In this document: positions 30,404 through 40,571 of the stretch, in pieces | How positions within the stretch are numbered: position 1 is the stretch's first letter | Layout of the letters: each line of letters begins with the position of its first letter | DNA from: Agelas oroides | Taxonomy: Eukaryota; Porifera; Demospongiae; Agelasida; Agelasidae | Length of the DNA stretch: 64,000 nt | Assembly (NCBI GenBank): GCA_949130485.1 | Contig: OX422193.1 | Coordinates: 9,411,619 to 9,475,618, forward strand | Direction: 5' to 3' | Translations under genes and position numbers: made by a program | Notes under the pieces: generated by a model | What the model saw: the letters and a program-made list of their open reading frames with translations, nothing else | What the model was told of the DNA's origin: nothing | Databases searched by the model: none

Positions 30404-33400
30404 ATGGCACTATCAGTTGATCATTTGGTAGCAGACATTCGTAAACTGTCTATGGAGAGGGAGTATGCCAGTTTGGCCACACAGCTGGACAAGTACACCG
30501 ACCAACTGGCACAGACGGACTGCAGCGTGCTGGACACCATGATCGAGTGCCTGGACATCAAAGTGCACAGCCTAGGCATAATGGCTCTGCTGTAAGTTAA
30601 TTGCACAAGTCGGTACAAGGACCAAGGCTCAAAATGACCGTCTGTATACTCTAATAGTTTCTGTGTCAGGACGGACATAGGGGACTTTTTAACCCTAACA
30701 CAGAAACTAATTACTGAAACGTCCCCTACAAAATGAAGTCAGTTCACAGTTAGACTGGCTAACAAAGGTCCTCGGAGGGCTCCTGTAGGACAGACCTACA
30801 CAGTTAGACTGGCCAACAAAGGTCCTCGGAGGGCTCCTGTAGGACAGACCTACACAGTTAGACTGGCCAACAAAGGTCCTCGGAGGGCTCCTGTAGGACA
30901 GACCTACACAGTTAGACTGGCCAACAAAGGTCCTCGGAGGGCTCCTGTAGGACAGACCTACACAGTTAGACTGGCCAACAAAGGTCCTCGGAGGGCTCCT
31001 GTAGGACAGACCTACACAGTTAGACTGGCCAACAAAGGTCCTCGGAGGGCTCCTGTAGGACAGACCTACACAGTTAGACTGGCCAACAAAGGTCCTCGGA
31101 GGGCTCCTGTAGGACAGACCTACACAGTTAGACTGGCCAACAAAGGTCCTCGGAGGGCTCCTGTAGGACAGACCTACACAGTTAGACTGGCCAACAAAGG
31201 TCCTCGGAGGGATCCTGTAGGACAGACCTACACAGTTAGACTGGCCAACAAAGGTCCTCGGAGGGATCCTGTAGGACAGACCTACACAGTTAGACTGGCC
31301 AACAAAGGTCCTCGGAGGGCTCCTGTAGGACAGACCTACACAGTTAGACTGGCCAACAAAGGTCCTCGGAGGGATCCTGTAGGACAGACCTACACAGTTA
31401 GACTGGCCAACAAAGGTCCTCGGAGGGATCCTGTAGGACAGACCTACACAGTTAGACTGGCCAACAAAGGTCCTCGGAGGGCTCCTGTAGGACAGACCTA
31501 CACAGTTAGACTGGCCAACAAAAGTCCTCGGAGGGCTCCTGTAGGACAGACCTACACAGTTAGACTGGCCAACAAAAGTCCTCGGAGGGCTCCTGTAGGA
31601 CAGACCTACACAGTTAGACTGGCCAACAAAGGTCCTCGGAGGGCTCCTGTAGGACAGACCTACACAGTTAGACTGGCCAACAAAGGTCCTCGGAGGGCTC
31701 CTGTAGGACAGACCTACACAGTTAGACTGGCCAACAAAGGTCCTCGGAGGGCTCCTGTAGGACAGACCTACACAGTTAGACTGGCCAACAAAGGTCCTTG
31801 GAGGGCTCCTGTTGGACAGACCTACACATGATAGATGCATTTCTTCCTGACAGTGGTGGGAAGCTTGCACGGAGTGAGAGCAGTGTGGAATGGACAACCA
31901 TGCTCCAGCAGATGAAAATATTTTCAGCCAACTTTTCCCCCGAGCAAGTCGGACACAGCCCACTGGCATGTAAGCTCACCAGCACCTTTCCTAGTGGGTG
32001 CTGTCATGACTTGTTTTTTCTCTGCAGTTTGCAATCTCTTTCACCGATTCACAGAGCTCCTCTCCCTGCGCCGCAAGGTATGTACGAGCGAGTGTCTTAG
32101 GTCAGACATTGCTGCATACACCACCCTAATGACCTGCCTTCTTACGCCCCAGACACTGGATGGTATTTCCATATTGAAGTGTGCAATAGAGCGCTACCAC
32201 CCCAATCCCAGCTTCCTGACAGCCCTTCATGCAGACCTCATCCAAGTGAGCTCTGTTCCTTGTCCTTCTCCCCCCTGCGTTGCTGGAGCAATGTCTGATA
32301 TTTCTCCCCTTCCCTCTCCTTCCTTCACCCTCTCCCTTTAGCTTTGTCTGATGGCCAAGTGTCTGAAGCCAGCTGTACCCTTCCTGGAACAAGAATACAC
32401 AGGGCTGCTGACTGAGGTGAAGAAATAGCCAATATTCTAGCCAGGCCTTGGGAATTATGAAACTCCCTCCCTCCCTCCTTGGCACAGAGTAGGAAAGAAG
32501 ACTTAGTCAAACTGGCATGAAAGGCAAATGCTGAACGGCAAATGTTTAGCGTAGTTTAGCAAGGCTATATTCCATGTGGCTACTCAGTGACTCCATTTGA
32601 CATTGTCTGATGCTCTCCTCTAGGGAGGTCAGCTGGATGCAAAGCATGTGCTGCTGTTCTACTACTATGGTGGGATGGTGCACACTTGTCTCCACGACTA
32701 CCTGAAGAGCCTGCTCTGCTTCACTGTGGTATGTCTAGACATTGCGGTGCCACCTGGCAGACATTGTGGTGCCCCCTGGCAAGAACACCATTCATTGTAC
32801 CATTTTCCTGCAGTGCCTCACTGTGCCTACTGTTGCCATTAGTGCCATTATGGTGGCAGCTTACAAGAAGTTTATCCTAGTCTCCTTGCTCAAGTTTGGC
32901 AAGGTACGTCCCTTGTGTGTCGTCCTGACAGAGCCAGTGTATGATTGTCGTCATGGCAACACTCTAGTCACTAGGTTTTGGTATCCCTGCAGGTGATTGC
33001 TCTCCCAAGGTACTCCTCCCATGTCATTGAGAGGGTCATGAAGGTCAGCAAGACCCTTTGTTGCTCTATGAAGGTTCTCAGCCCTTAGCACACACATTTT
33101 GCACCATGCACGATTTGCATGTGGTCCATTCATCAATCAACCACACCCACCCACAAAAGGAATGTCGAAGTGGCTGGCTTCCCACTTAACACTAGGGTTA
33201 GGGTAGTGACAAAGTGTCAGGATCTGCATGAAAAGTAGTGTACAATTTGAATTTGACTTGTAACAGACGCTTTTCTCTTTCTCTAGCCTCTGTGTGGTGC
33301 GTACAGTGAGCTTGCTCGGGCATACACTACTGGTAAAGCAGGCTCCATCCAGCCAGTGGTGACCAAGTATTCTGAAGTGTTCACAGTGGTCAGTGCCTAG

Positions 33401-34743
33401 CGTCTCCTCTGAGACAAACGTTTGTGTTCACAGTGGCCAGTGCCTAGTGTCTCCTCTGAGACAAACCTTTGTGTTCACAGTGGTCAGTGCCTAGTGTCTC
33501 CTCTGAGACAAACCTTTGTGTTCACAGTGGTCAGTGCCTAGCGTCTCCTCTGAGACAAAGCTTTGTGTTCACAGTGGTCAGTGCCTAGCGTCTCCTCTGA
33601 GACAAACCTTTGTGTTCACAGTGGTCAGTGCCTAGCGTCTCCTCTGAGACAAACCTTTGTGTTCACAGTGGTCAGTGCCAGCGTCTCCTCTGAGACAAAC
33701 CTTTGTGTTCACAGTGGTCAGTGTCTAGCGTCTCCTCTGAGACAAACCTTTGCCCTGCCCTTACCTACACCTGTTTTGTTGATCTCCAGGATGGCAATGC
33801 AGGCCTGATCCAAAGGCTAGTTGCCTGCATCCACCGCCATAGTGTGCAGAAACTAACTCACGTAGGTTGTGAGGAAGTAGCCCAGACAACATACGTTTTG
33901 GGAAGATGGGGAAGCAGTGGTTCATTTACTGCTACAACTCATTTTCATGTGCACAGACTTTTATGACTCTGGGTTTGTCAGATGTGAGCACTCGTGTTGG
34001 CCTTACCGGCACACAAGAAGCTGAGAAGTATATTAGGGATATGGTGAGTCAGCCCTTGAGGGGATATAGTTTCCAACTTGGTGTTTTAATGTTGATTTGA
34101 AACAATAACCTGGCTGTTCCAGACATTGCAAAATTGAATTATGTGGCAAGATTTTAACAGGTGGAATGGAGAACCCAGGAGGGGCCTGGGGAGTAGTTTA
34201 AAAGAAGCCTAACCGCCTGGTTATTACTTGGTCATCACAACTTCATAGCTGACAGATCACCATTAGTATGCCGACATCCACTTGAGAATATTTGGTGTAC
34301 TATGATAAAGGCATTAGGTGAATGGGACCTTTTCTCTCAAGTACATGGCTGGTGGGTGAGAGATTGTCTAACCTCATTAAAGTAGCAACATCCCTCCCCC
34401 CTCCCTTCCTCCTCCCCCTCCCAGATAGAGGATGGAGAGGTGCATGCAAGTCTGGACCAATTGGGGGGCCGTGTATCCTTCACAGAGAGTCCAGAATCTT
34501 ATGACAACCTACACATGGTCGCAAACATGGACCGACACCTGGCGGAGTGCATCAGTTTGGAGGACAAGCTGAGCTCCTTTGAAAAGGAAATGGCAGCTGA
34601 TCCAAGATACATCCAGAGGGTAAGTGGTCACTGTGCCTCAGATCAAATCTAGACTATACGGAGTCTGTACCTCCCCTCCTTCACAGGCATTGGGTGCTGG
34701 CATGGATGAAGACCCTTTAATGTATGATGAAGCAGTTCTATGA
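30404..34743 (+). CDS. COPS3: COP9 signalosome subunit 3
   Basis: Thirteen exons: 30404-30591, 31854-31969, 32028-32077, 32153-32245, 32342-32416, 32624-32728, 32814-32903, 32993-33043, 33287-33388, 33790-33861, 33957-34043, 34425-34619, 34687-34743. They give 426 aa (human 423), frame consistent. Matches to human CSN3: LDIKVHSLGIMALL, AKHVLLFYYYGGMVHT, AAYKKFILVSLLKFGK, PLCGAYSELARAYTT, TFMTLGLSDVSTRV with QEAEKYIRDMIEDGEV (PCI winged-helix), and the C-terminal ECISLEDKLSSFEKEM. Role: PCI subunit of the nuclear/cytosolic complex that removes NEDD8 from cullins. Intron 1 is expanded by a ~1.1-kb minisatellite. Intron 9 is made of repeats that copy the end of exon 9 with its splice donor. Confidence 0.95.
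30738..31830. repeat. 54-bp minisatellite in COPS3 intron 1
   Basis: About 20 nearly identical copies of a 54-bp unit (ACAGTTAGACTGGCCAACAA ... GACAGACCTAC). 54 is a multiple of 3, so the array reads as a 420-codon ORF on the minus strand and as open plus frames; these are artefacts. Copies differ mainly at GGGCTCC/GGGATCC and AAAGGT/AAAAGT. Confidence 0.97.
33375..33752. repeat. 47-bp minisatellite copying the COPS3 exon 9/intron 9 junction
   Basis: About eight copies of a 47-bp unit, each containing TTCACAGTG|GTCAGTGCC, the exact end of exon 9 plus its donor. One copy has lost two bases (GTGCCAGCG). Confidence 0.93.
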
Positions 34744-34752
34744 GAACAATGT

Positions 34753-34758
34753 AATAAA
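34753..34758 (+). promoter_or_regulatory. Poly(A) signal AATAAA of COPS3
   Basis: Canonical signal 10 bases downstream of the COPS3 stop. Confidence 0.7.
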
Positions 34759-35239
34759 CTTTGAGCTAGTAATTTCATTAAAACTGTTGACGTGTGCTCT
34801 TTCTCTCACATGAGCTCAAAAATGCATTGAATCGTGCTGTTGGTTTGTGGGCGGCAGCCGCATCATCCTGTGAGGAAGGAGAGGGAGGGGGAAGAGGGGG
34901 AGGAGGGGAGGGAGAGGAGAGGGAGGGGGAGGAGAGGAGGGAGAAGAGAGAGGGAGAAGAGGGGAAGGAATGCAGTATGTATACATGCACCTGTACCAGT
35001 CAAACTGGATTTTCTCTCCCACGTACCAGCCAGGAGGTGAGGATGGGTCTCCACCCAAATGCAGAGGGCTCCAGGTAAATCATACCACAGCGACTGACTG
35101 TGGCAGGCTGTGTGTGGGTGCATAGGGAGGAGAAGGAGAGAGGATGTTACTTGGAAGGTGCCCTAACCCCCTCACATTACTATCTAGTGTAGATATCCCC
35201 CCCCCCCCCCCTCCCTCCACTCCTCACCGAGGCCTGTTA
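34759..35239. other. Intergenic with purine tract
   Basis: No exon recognised. A (GGAGGGGGA)n purine tract lies at about 34872-34968 and a C-run at about 35197-35213. Confidence 0.5.
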
Positions 35240-35934
35240 GAGGCCATCAGTCTCAAAGATGAGGTTCATGGCATTGCTCACCGCTCATCAGACACAGCTT
35301 CTTGTTATCGTCCAGCACCGTGTTCATGCTCTCAATTTTCTCCAAGGTCATGTGCAGCCTTGCCCCATCTCTCCTCTCCCCCGAGCCCTCCGATGAACTT
35401 CTCCACCCTGTCCAGCTTCTTGCTGCACAGGTCAATGTTGGCCTCTAGGGAGGCCTTCTTGCTCTGCATTGCATCAAACTCGTCATTCAGTGCCTGCAGC
35501 TTATCTGTGGAGAGGGGAAACACCTTCTGTAGAACAAACTAACCTACCTTACTCCCCAGTGCACACACTGATGCAGGATTCATACATTCACGTACCAAGC
35601 ACTGCCTTCAGCTCTGCCCTCTTCTCGTTGAGTTTGGCCATCTGCACGGCAAGTTCTGCCTCTGCCTCGGCCAGTGCCACTTTCTTCGGTGCAACTACCT
35701 TTGCCACGCGGTCGTACACTTCCATTGCTCTCACCCACTGGCAAAGACCCTCACACGCAGTGGACGCTGTCTTGATAATCTCAGGATTAAAGTTGACATT
35801 GGTGCAATACCTGACAAGAGGAGGGAGAGAGAGGCCAGCGTCACTCGAGCTGACATTTGCCCAATCAGTTGTTTACCAAGAAAGAATGGGGGCTTTAAGT
35901 AGCTATTGACATTAGAGGAGGTTTCACTGCGGCC

Positions 35935-35982
35935 TCATACCCAGGCTCTTTCCCCACTCCCCGAGAGCCTGGGTATGAGCTC
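35935..35982. mobile_element. Short foldback element in dynein fragment
   Basis: CTCATACCCAGGCTCT pairs with AGAGCCTGGGTATGAG around a short CT-rich loop. Family termini TCATACCCAGGC. Confidence 0.7.
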
Positions 35983-36214
35983 ATAGTTTCTTACTGTTCT
36001 CTGATCTTCTTTATGACGGGTGGAGAAATGTTGTCCTTGTCATAGCTCTTGAGGGAGTCCAGGAACTTCATGTCTCCCAGCACCTTCTGCGAGGGGCCCC
36101 AAAAGTCTTCAATCATCTTTCCACTGCCAGAGGGATCCGGTTTTCTCTCGGGACGAATTCCCTTCATGATGCACACCGCCTCCATCACTAGTTTCACTAG
36201 TGCAGGGGGGTTCT

Positions 36215-36298
36215 ATGTGAGGGAGGAGGAGGAGGAGGAAAGGGAGGAGGGGGGGAGAGGGAGAGGGAGAGGGAGAGGAGAAGATGAGAGGGGAAGGG
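36215..36298. repeat. Purine-rich (GGGAGA)n tract
   Basis: Low-complexity GGAGGA/GGGAGA run inside an intron of the dynein fragment. Confidence 0.8.
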
Positions 36299-36616
36299 AT
36301 ACTTCAATATCAAAAATGCCATTTTAAGATCAGGAAGAGTCGATGGTATGCTCAGTTACCTTCATGGCCTTGACGAGGGAGATGTCTTTGGAGGTGAGGG
36401 TGTTGAGGGCGGCCAGAGCAGCCTCCAGTGCAGGGAGAGCCTCCGCCAGGTCCCCCTCACACTCGTCCTTGATGGCCTGGGACTTTGCGGCTGCCTCGTT
36501 GGCCACTGCCTCATCTGCAGCCACCACCTAGAGGTGTGTGTGTGTGTGTGTGTGTGTTGGGGGGCAATACAACAGCTTGGGAGCAGTTTACTACATGTTT
36601 GCATGTACACCAGTTA

Positions 36617-36735
36617 TATTCTCCCCTCTCCCCCCTCCCCCCTCTCTCCCTCTCCCCTCTCCCCCCTCCCCCCTCTCTCCCCCCTCCTTCCCCCTCTCTT
36701 CTCTCCTCTCTCCCTTCTCCCACCCCCTCCTCCCT
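36617..36735. repeat. CCCCTCTCCC polypyrimidine repeat
   Basis: Pyrimidine-only tract within the dynein fragment, between the 36739-37146 and 36360-36527 blocks. Confidence 0.85.
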
Positions 36736-37145
36736 GACCTAGCCTCTGCCTCGATGGTGTCTCTTTCAATCTTCACCATGAGCTGCTCTGTCTCCTGTGT
36801 CTTCACCAGCTCTGGCTGCAGTTCCTGGAGCTCTTGCTGCATCACGGACACTTGAGGCCGCAAACTCCAGCTTTTCCAGACCTACAGTGTAACGTTTCTT
36901 CATCAGCACGATCTCATTGCGTTTCTTGGACAGCAGAGACTTGAAGGTGAGAATCGGCTCCAGGTATGAGGTTGGCGTCACATAGTTCTGGCGGTGGAGG
37001 GTTGCAAAGTACTGATCAGAGAGTGTCCGCACACTCTGGTGGAAGTGCTGGCACATGGAGACACACTGAGCCCTCATCTTGTCCTCCATATCCAATTCTT
37101 CTAGAAACTTGTTGGCTACCATCTCAAGGGCATCCGGCGGCCACG

Positions 37146-37146
<1 letters not shown>

Positions 37147-37202
<56 letters not shown>
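37147..37202. repeat. (TG)n microsatellite at a dynein exon gap
   Basis: 28 TG repeats lie exactly where ~50 residues of AAA4 are missing. Confidence 0.95.
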
Positions 37203-37204
<2 letters not shown>

Positions 37205-37519
37205 AACAATAGTTGTGTCTGACAGTGGTTTCAGCTTAATGATCTTGGCCTTCTCGTCTGGAGGGAATAGGTTGGGGACATCCCCTGTGTTCAGGATCAT
37301 GTTGATGTCCTCCACAAAGGCCTCGTCCTTGATCTGATTGTCAGAGAAGAGGAAGACAGTCTGCTTTCCCTCAGACCCAGTCTTCAGCACCAGTCGCTTG
37401 ATGTCATCACGCCACTTGACTGTAGTGTATGTCTTGGAGATCTCAATCTGAAAGAGATCGTAGTCTGCCATGAACGTTGCCAGCTTGCAGGCACTCTGGC
37501 GGCCACTGCCACCCACACC

Positions 37520-38035
37520 TGGAGGAGGGAGGGGGGGAGAGAAGTAGAGTGGGGAGAGAAGTGGAGGAGGAAGGGGGAGAGAAGTGGAGGAGGAAGGGGG
37601 AGGAAGTGGAGGAGGAGGGGGAGGGAAGTGGAGGAGGAAGGGGGAGGGAAGTGGAGGAGGAAGGGAGGAGAGAAGTGGAGGAGGGAGGGGGAGGGAAGTG
37701 GAGGAGGAAGGGGGAGGGAAGTGGAGGAGGAAGGGGGAGGGAAGTGGAGGAGGAAGGGAGGAGAGAAGTGGAGGAGGGAGGGGGAGGGAAGTGGAGGAGG
37801 AAGGGGGAGGGAAGTGGAGGAGGAAGGGGGAGGGAAGTGGAGGAGGGAGGGGGAGGGAAGTGGAGGAGGGAGGGAGGAGAGAAGTGGAGGAGGAAGGGGG
37901 AGGGAAGTGGAGGAGGAAGGGGGAGGGAAGTGGAGGAGGAAGGGGGAGGGAAGTGGAGGAGGGAGGGAGGAGGGAAGTGGAGGAGGGAGGGAGGAGAGAA
38001 GTGGAGTGGGGAGAGGGGAAAACAAGGGGAGAAGA
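37520..38035. repeat. GGAGGAAGGGGGAGGGAAGTGGAG minisatellite
   Basis: About 20 imperfect ~24-bp purine-rich units with higher-order duplication, in an intron of the dynein fragment. Open in several frames and not coding. Confidence 0.93.
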
Positions 38036-39377
38036 GAGAGTGTGAGGGAGAGGAAGGCATCATCAATAAATGGAATGCTTCCAGACATTGTTCCTGAATG
38101 AATCTTGTCACATGACAGTGCTGCTACTATTGTGTACCAATGAGGAGGGCGTGTCCATTGTCCTGTTTGAGCACCCTGCTGATCCTGGAGGCATGTTCAA
38201 TGGCAAACTTGAACATCACTAGCTTCATCGGAGCCTTGGACATCTGATTGTACCCATCCAGGTAGCTGTGGAAGGGTGAGTGTGTGGGGGGAGGAGAGAG
38301 GGAGGGGTTCATCGTGTGACTTGTATTGGCACCAGGCCTAAGAATTCAGAGCAACAGCTGCTATAGGTGGCCTACTTCTCCATGGTGGTGGTGAGTTGTG
38401 CAAAGTCCAAAACTTCATCGTAGATACGTGGCGCCGCTCCTGGGACCATGTAGTCTCCAAAGAACAGACCTCTACAGTGAGTGCATGTGTGAGGGGAGAG
38501 GGGGGAGGGGGTGTGGAGAGGGAGGAAAGAGAGATGGGGGTGTGGGGAGGGAGGGGGAGGGAGAGCGAGAGGGAAGGGGACTGTATGTCAAATACACATG
38601 TATGGACAGATCTCCACAGTGAGGGTGAGTAGGTGTGGGACTGTATGTCAAATATGTGGGACTGTGTGTGCATGCACGTATGTGTGTGTGTGTGTGAGAC
38701 CTGATGTCATCATCAGTGAGGTCACTGCTGGTCTTTGTGAGGTGTTTCAAAAGTTTGTCGACGCTGATCTTGAAGTGCTGCTGGAGTGCTTCCTTCACTA
38801 TCCCAAAGAACTGCTGCCTACGGGGAGAGAAAACATCACCATTTTAGCAAAAGTAAGAAAGTTATTGTCAACAAGCTCATCAGTTCTCTCCCTTCCCGTC
38901 TCTCCCTCTCTCCTCACACACACCTGTCTTTGTCGTCAATGAGTCTATCGTAGAAGACACGGTATATTTCATACACCCATAGTCGAGTGAGTTTGTCTCC
39001 CTCCTTCAGGTGCGTCTTTGGAACCAGCAGCACGCCCCCTCACCACACGAGAGAAGTCTCGCAAGTTGAACACGTAGTGTGACTTGGAGGGTGTCGGGAG
39101 AAATGTGGATACCGCAGCCTTGTACACAGCCATCGTTGCTTGCACCATCACCTGCGAGAGGAGGAAGAGAGGAGGTAAGATTTCTTCCACCAACACCCGA
39201 AACTCATGGGTGTGTGAAGGGAACTTCACGCCATACCTTCCCCAGTCGGTTGAAGATGGCCTCGAAGCCTTGGTTGAAGTGCCAGTCGACGAGGGAGGAG
39301 AAAATCTTAGGAATATAGTTGGAAGATATGTACACCCTCCACACACACACATTCCTCTCCATCTCACTCACACACAG

Positions 39378-40303
39378 CCCACATTGGATGGGGGATCGTT
39401 CTCTAGTGAGACGGAGGGAAGGGATGAGGCAGCAGCCACCAGCCTCCCTCCTCCTTCAGAGAAAGAGCAACATCAAATGGCCCTCCTCTGGGCAATGGAG
39501 GAGGTGAACTCTCCGAAGGGATGGGACGAGGAGGAGGAGTTGGATTATTCAGCAGTCTCCAGGAGAAGAGAGGAGAGGAAGGAGAACGGTAAACACTGAA
39601 ACTAGGCTTCTTCCCAGCTTTTTTTGCGTAAAATACCCAACCACAAGGAGCTTGAGCCCACCATCAACCTTAGCTTTACTCCTACCCTTCCAGTTTTTAC
39701 TGTCAACATCAAAACTGGAGGTGCATGGGGATGACATTGGAATGAGGTTAGGAAAACTGGGGATGAGGCTACTATCAATTAACCATCATTATATGTTCAC
39801 ATAATTATTCCACTTCCACAGAATCTATACCAGACCTTTTCAGGTATGCTCAGAGTTCTGTCTTCACAGTAAAGTTTCTTGGTCACCTTGGTAATGAGCA
39901 GGGGCAGAGGGGGGCGGAGTTAAGACATTCGGAAGTACTGGAGACCATTGATGCTGCTCAGGTGAGGAACATGCCCCCTTTTTTTCCAAAACTCTGTAAG
40001 TAGGGCAGGAACACAATATGATAGTGACTAGTGCAACAAACTTTTCTCCTTATATCCTTGCAGCGACAGGGTCGGTTGCCATGGGTAACATCAGACCAAG
40101 ACCAACGGATCCTCTCACTTTCCAAATATGGTATCAAGGTGACAGATGAGAAGAGACAACGGGTCTTTGCCCGCCATGCCCTCCATTTTATTGTGAACAT
40201 CATGTATTACGAAGACACATACTGTAAACACATGATTGCTATTAAAGTAGGCAGACCGGACGTGGCAACCTTTGACCTTTACATCTACGAGTGTATGGAT
40301 GAG
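39378..40303 (+). CDS. ITGB1BP1: ICAP1-like PTB-domain protein, partial
   Basis: Three exons, 39378-39588, 39822-39961 and 40064-40303, encode ~197 residues. The first is acidic/Ser-rich (WAMEEVNSPKGWDEEEELDYS). The next two form a PTB fold that matches human integrin beta-1-binding protein 1: IDAAQRQGRLPWV, ILSLSKYGIKVTDEK and RHALHFIVNIMYYEDTY against IDVAQQDGKLPFV, MGVSKYGIKVS and RHALYLIIRMVCYDD. Family role: binds the beta-1 integrin tail and KRIT1. No start codon or first exon was found upstream, where the DNA is dynein fragment. The last PTB helix is missing: the frame runs in phase 0 into an FBXO9 exon at 40572. It is either a truncated gene or the 5' part of a chimera. Open frames and good splice sites speak against long decay. 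Confidence 0.65.
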
Positions 40304-40320
40304 GTGAGTCGATGTATGTA

Positions 40321-40413
40321 AATCTCATTCCCATACTACTTCCCCAGCTGAGCATTTCGTCAATTGCAGAACGGAAAGTAGTTCACAGGGGGAGGGCCTG
40401 GGAACGAGACTGG
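40321..40413. mobile_element. Degenerate foldback element
   Basis: Right terminus CCTGGGAACGAGACT is typical of the family. The left end ATCTCATTCCCATACTACTT is only loosely complementary. Confidence 0.4.
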
Positions 40414-40439
40414 GGTATAGTATGTATTTTCTATTGTTT

Positions 40440-40500
40440 CGCTGTAATATACAGTGATGTACTATAGTATGCTGTGATGTACCATAGTATGCAGTGAAGC
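40440..40500. repeat. Isolated piece of the 22-bp satellite
   Basis: Contains ACAGTGATGTACTATAGTATG, then CTGTGATGTACCATAGTATG, then CAGTG: two to three copies of the unit that forms the array at 56.9-62.8 kb. It sits in the junction between the PTB and FBXO9 exons. Confidence 0.85.
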
Positions 40501-40571
40501 AAGTTGCTAGGGTAAGTGAAAGATGATTAGCCAGGGGTTGGGTCTTGTACTGTGGCTGTTCCCTCTGCCAG

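Larger units (their letters stand above)
35240..39313 (-). pseudogene. Axonemal dynein heavy-chain fragment, rearranged
   Basis: Minus-strand blocks in gene order: 39237-39313, 38924-39151, 38701-38817, 38376-38471, 38138-38265, ~37206-37518, 36739-37146, 36360-36527, 35995-36212, 35596-35810, ~35332-35504. They read like DNAH3/7/12-type inner-arm dynein: [36 protein letters not shown]-loop [18 protein letters not shown] (AAA4), VTPTSYLEPILTFKSLL, stalk parts, KIEDFWGP-like MIEDFWGPSQKVLG, FIGGLGGEERW (start of AAA5). Breaks: the motor before AAA4 and everything after early AAA5 is absent. A 1-nt insertion sits near 39035 and a 1-nt loss near 36857. The exon(s) before AWPPDALEM are missing at a (TG)n tract, and a stop lies at 35332. 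After that stop comes IESMNTVLDDNKKLCL, which belongs to an earlier AAA2/AAA3 region. So this is a scrambled remnant or an assembly mis-join, not a working gene. Confidence 0.85.

Noticed and set aside
30707..31969. 420-codon minus-strand ORF with 18-residue repeats
   Set aside because: It is the 54-bp intronic minisatellite of COPS3 read in an open frame; the flanking plus-strand exons explain the locus.
37443..38111. Ser/Pro- and Glu/Gly-rich ORFs of 150-234 codons
   Set aside because: Translations of the purine-rich minisatellite in the dynein fragment's intron.
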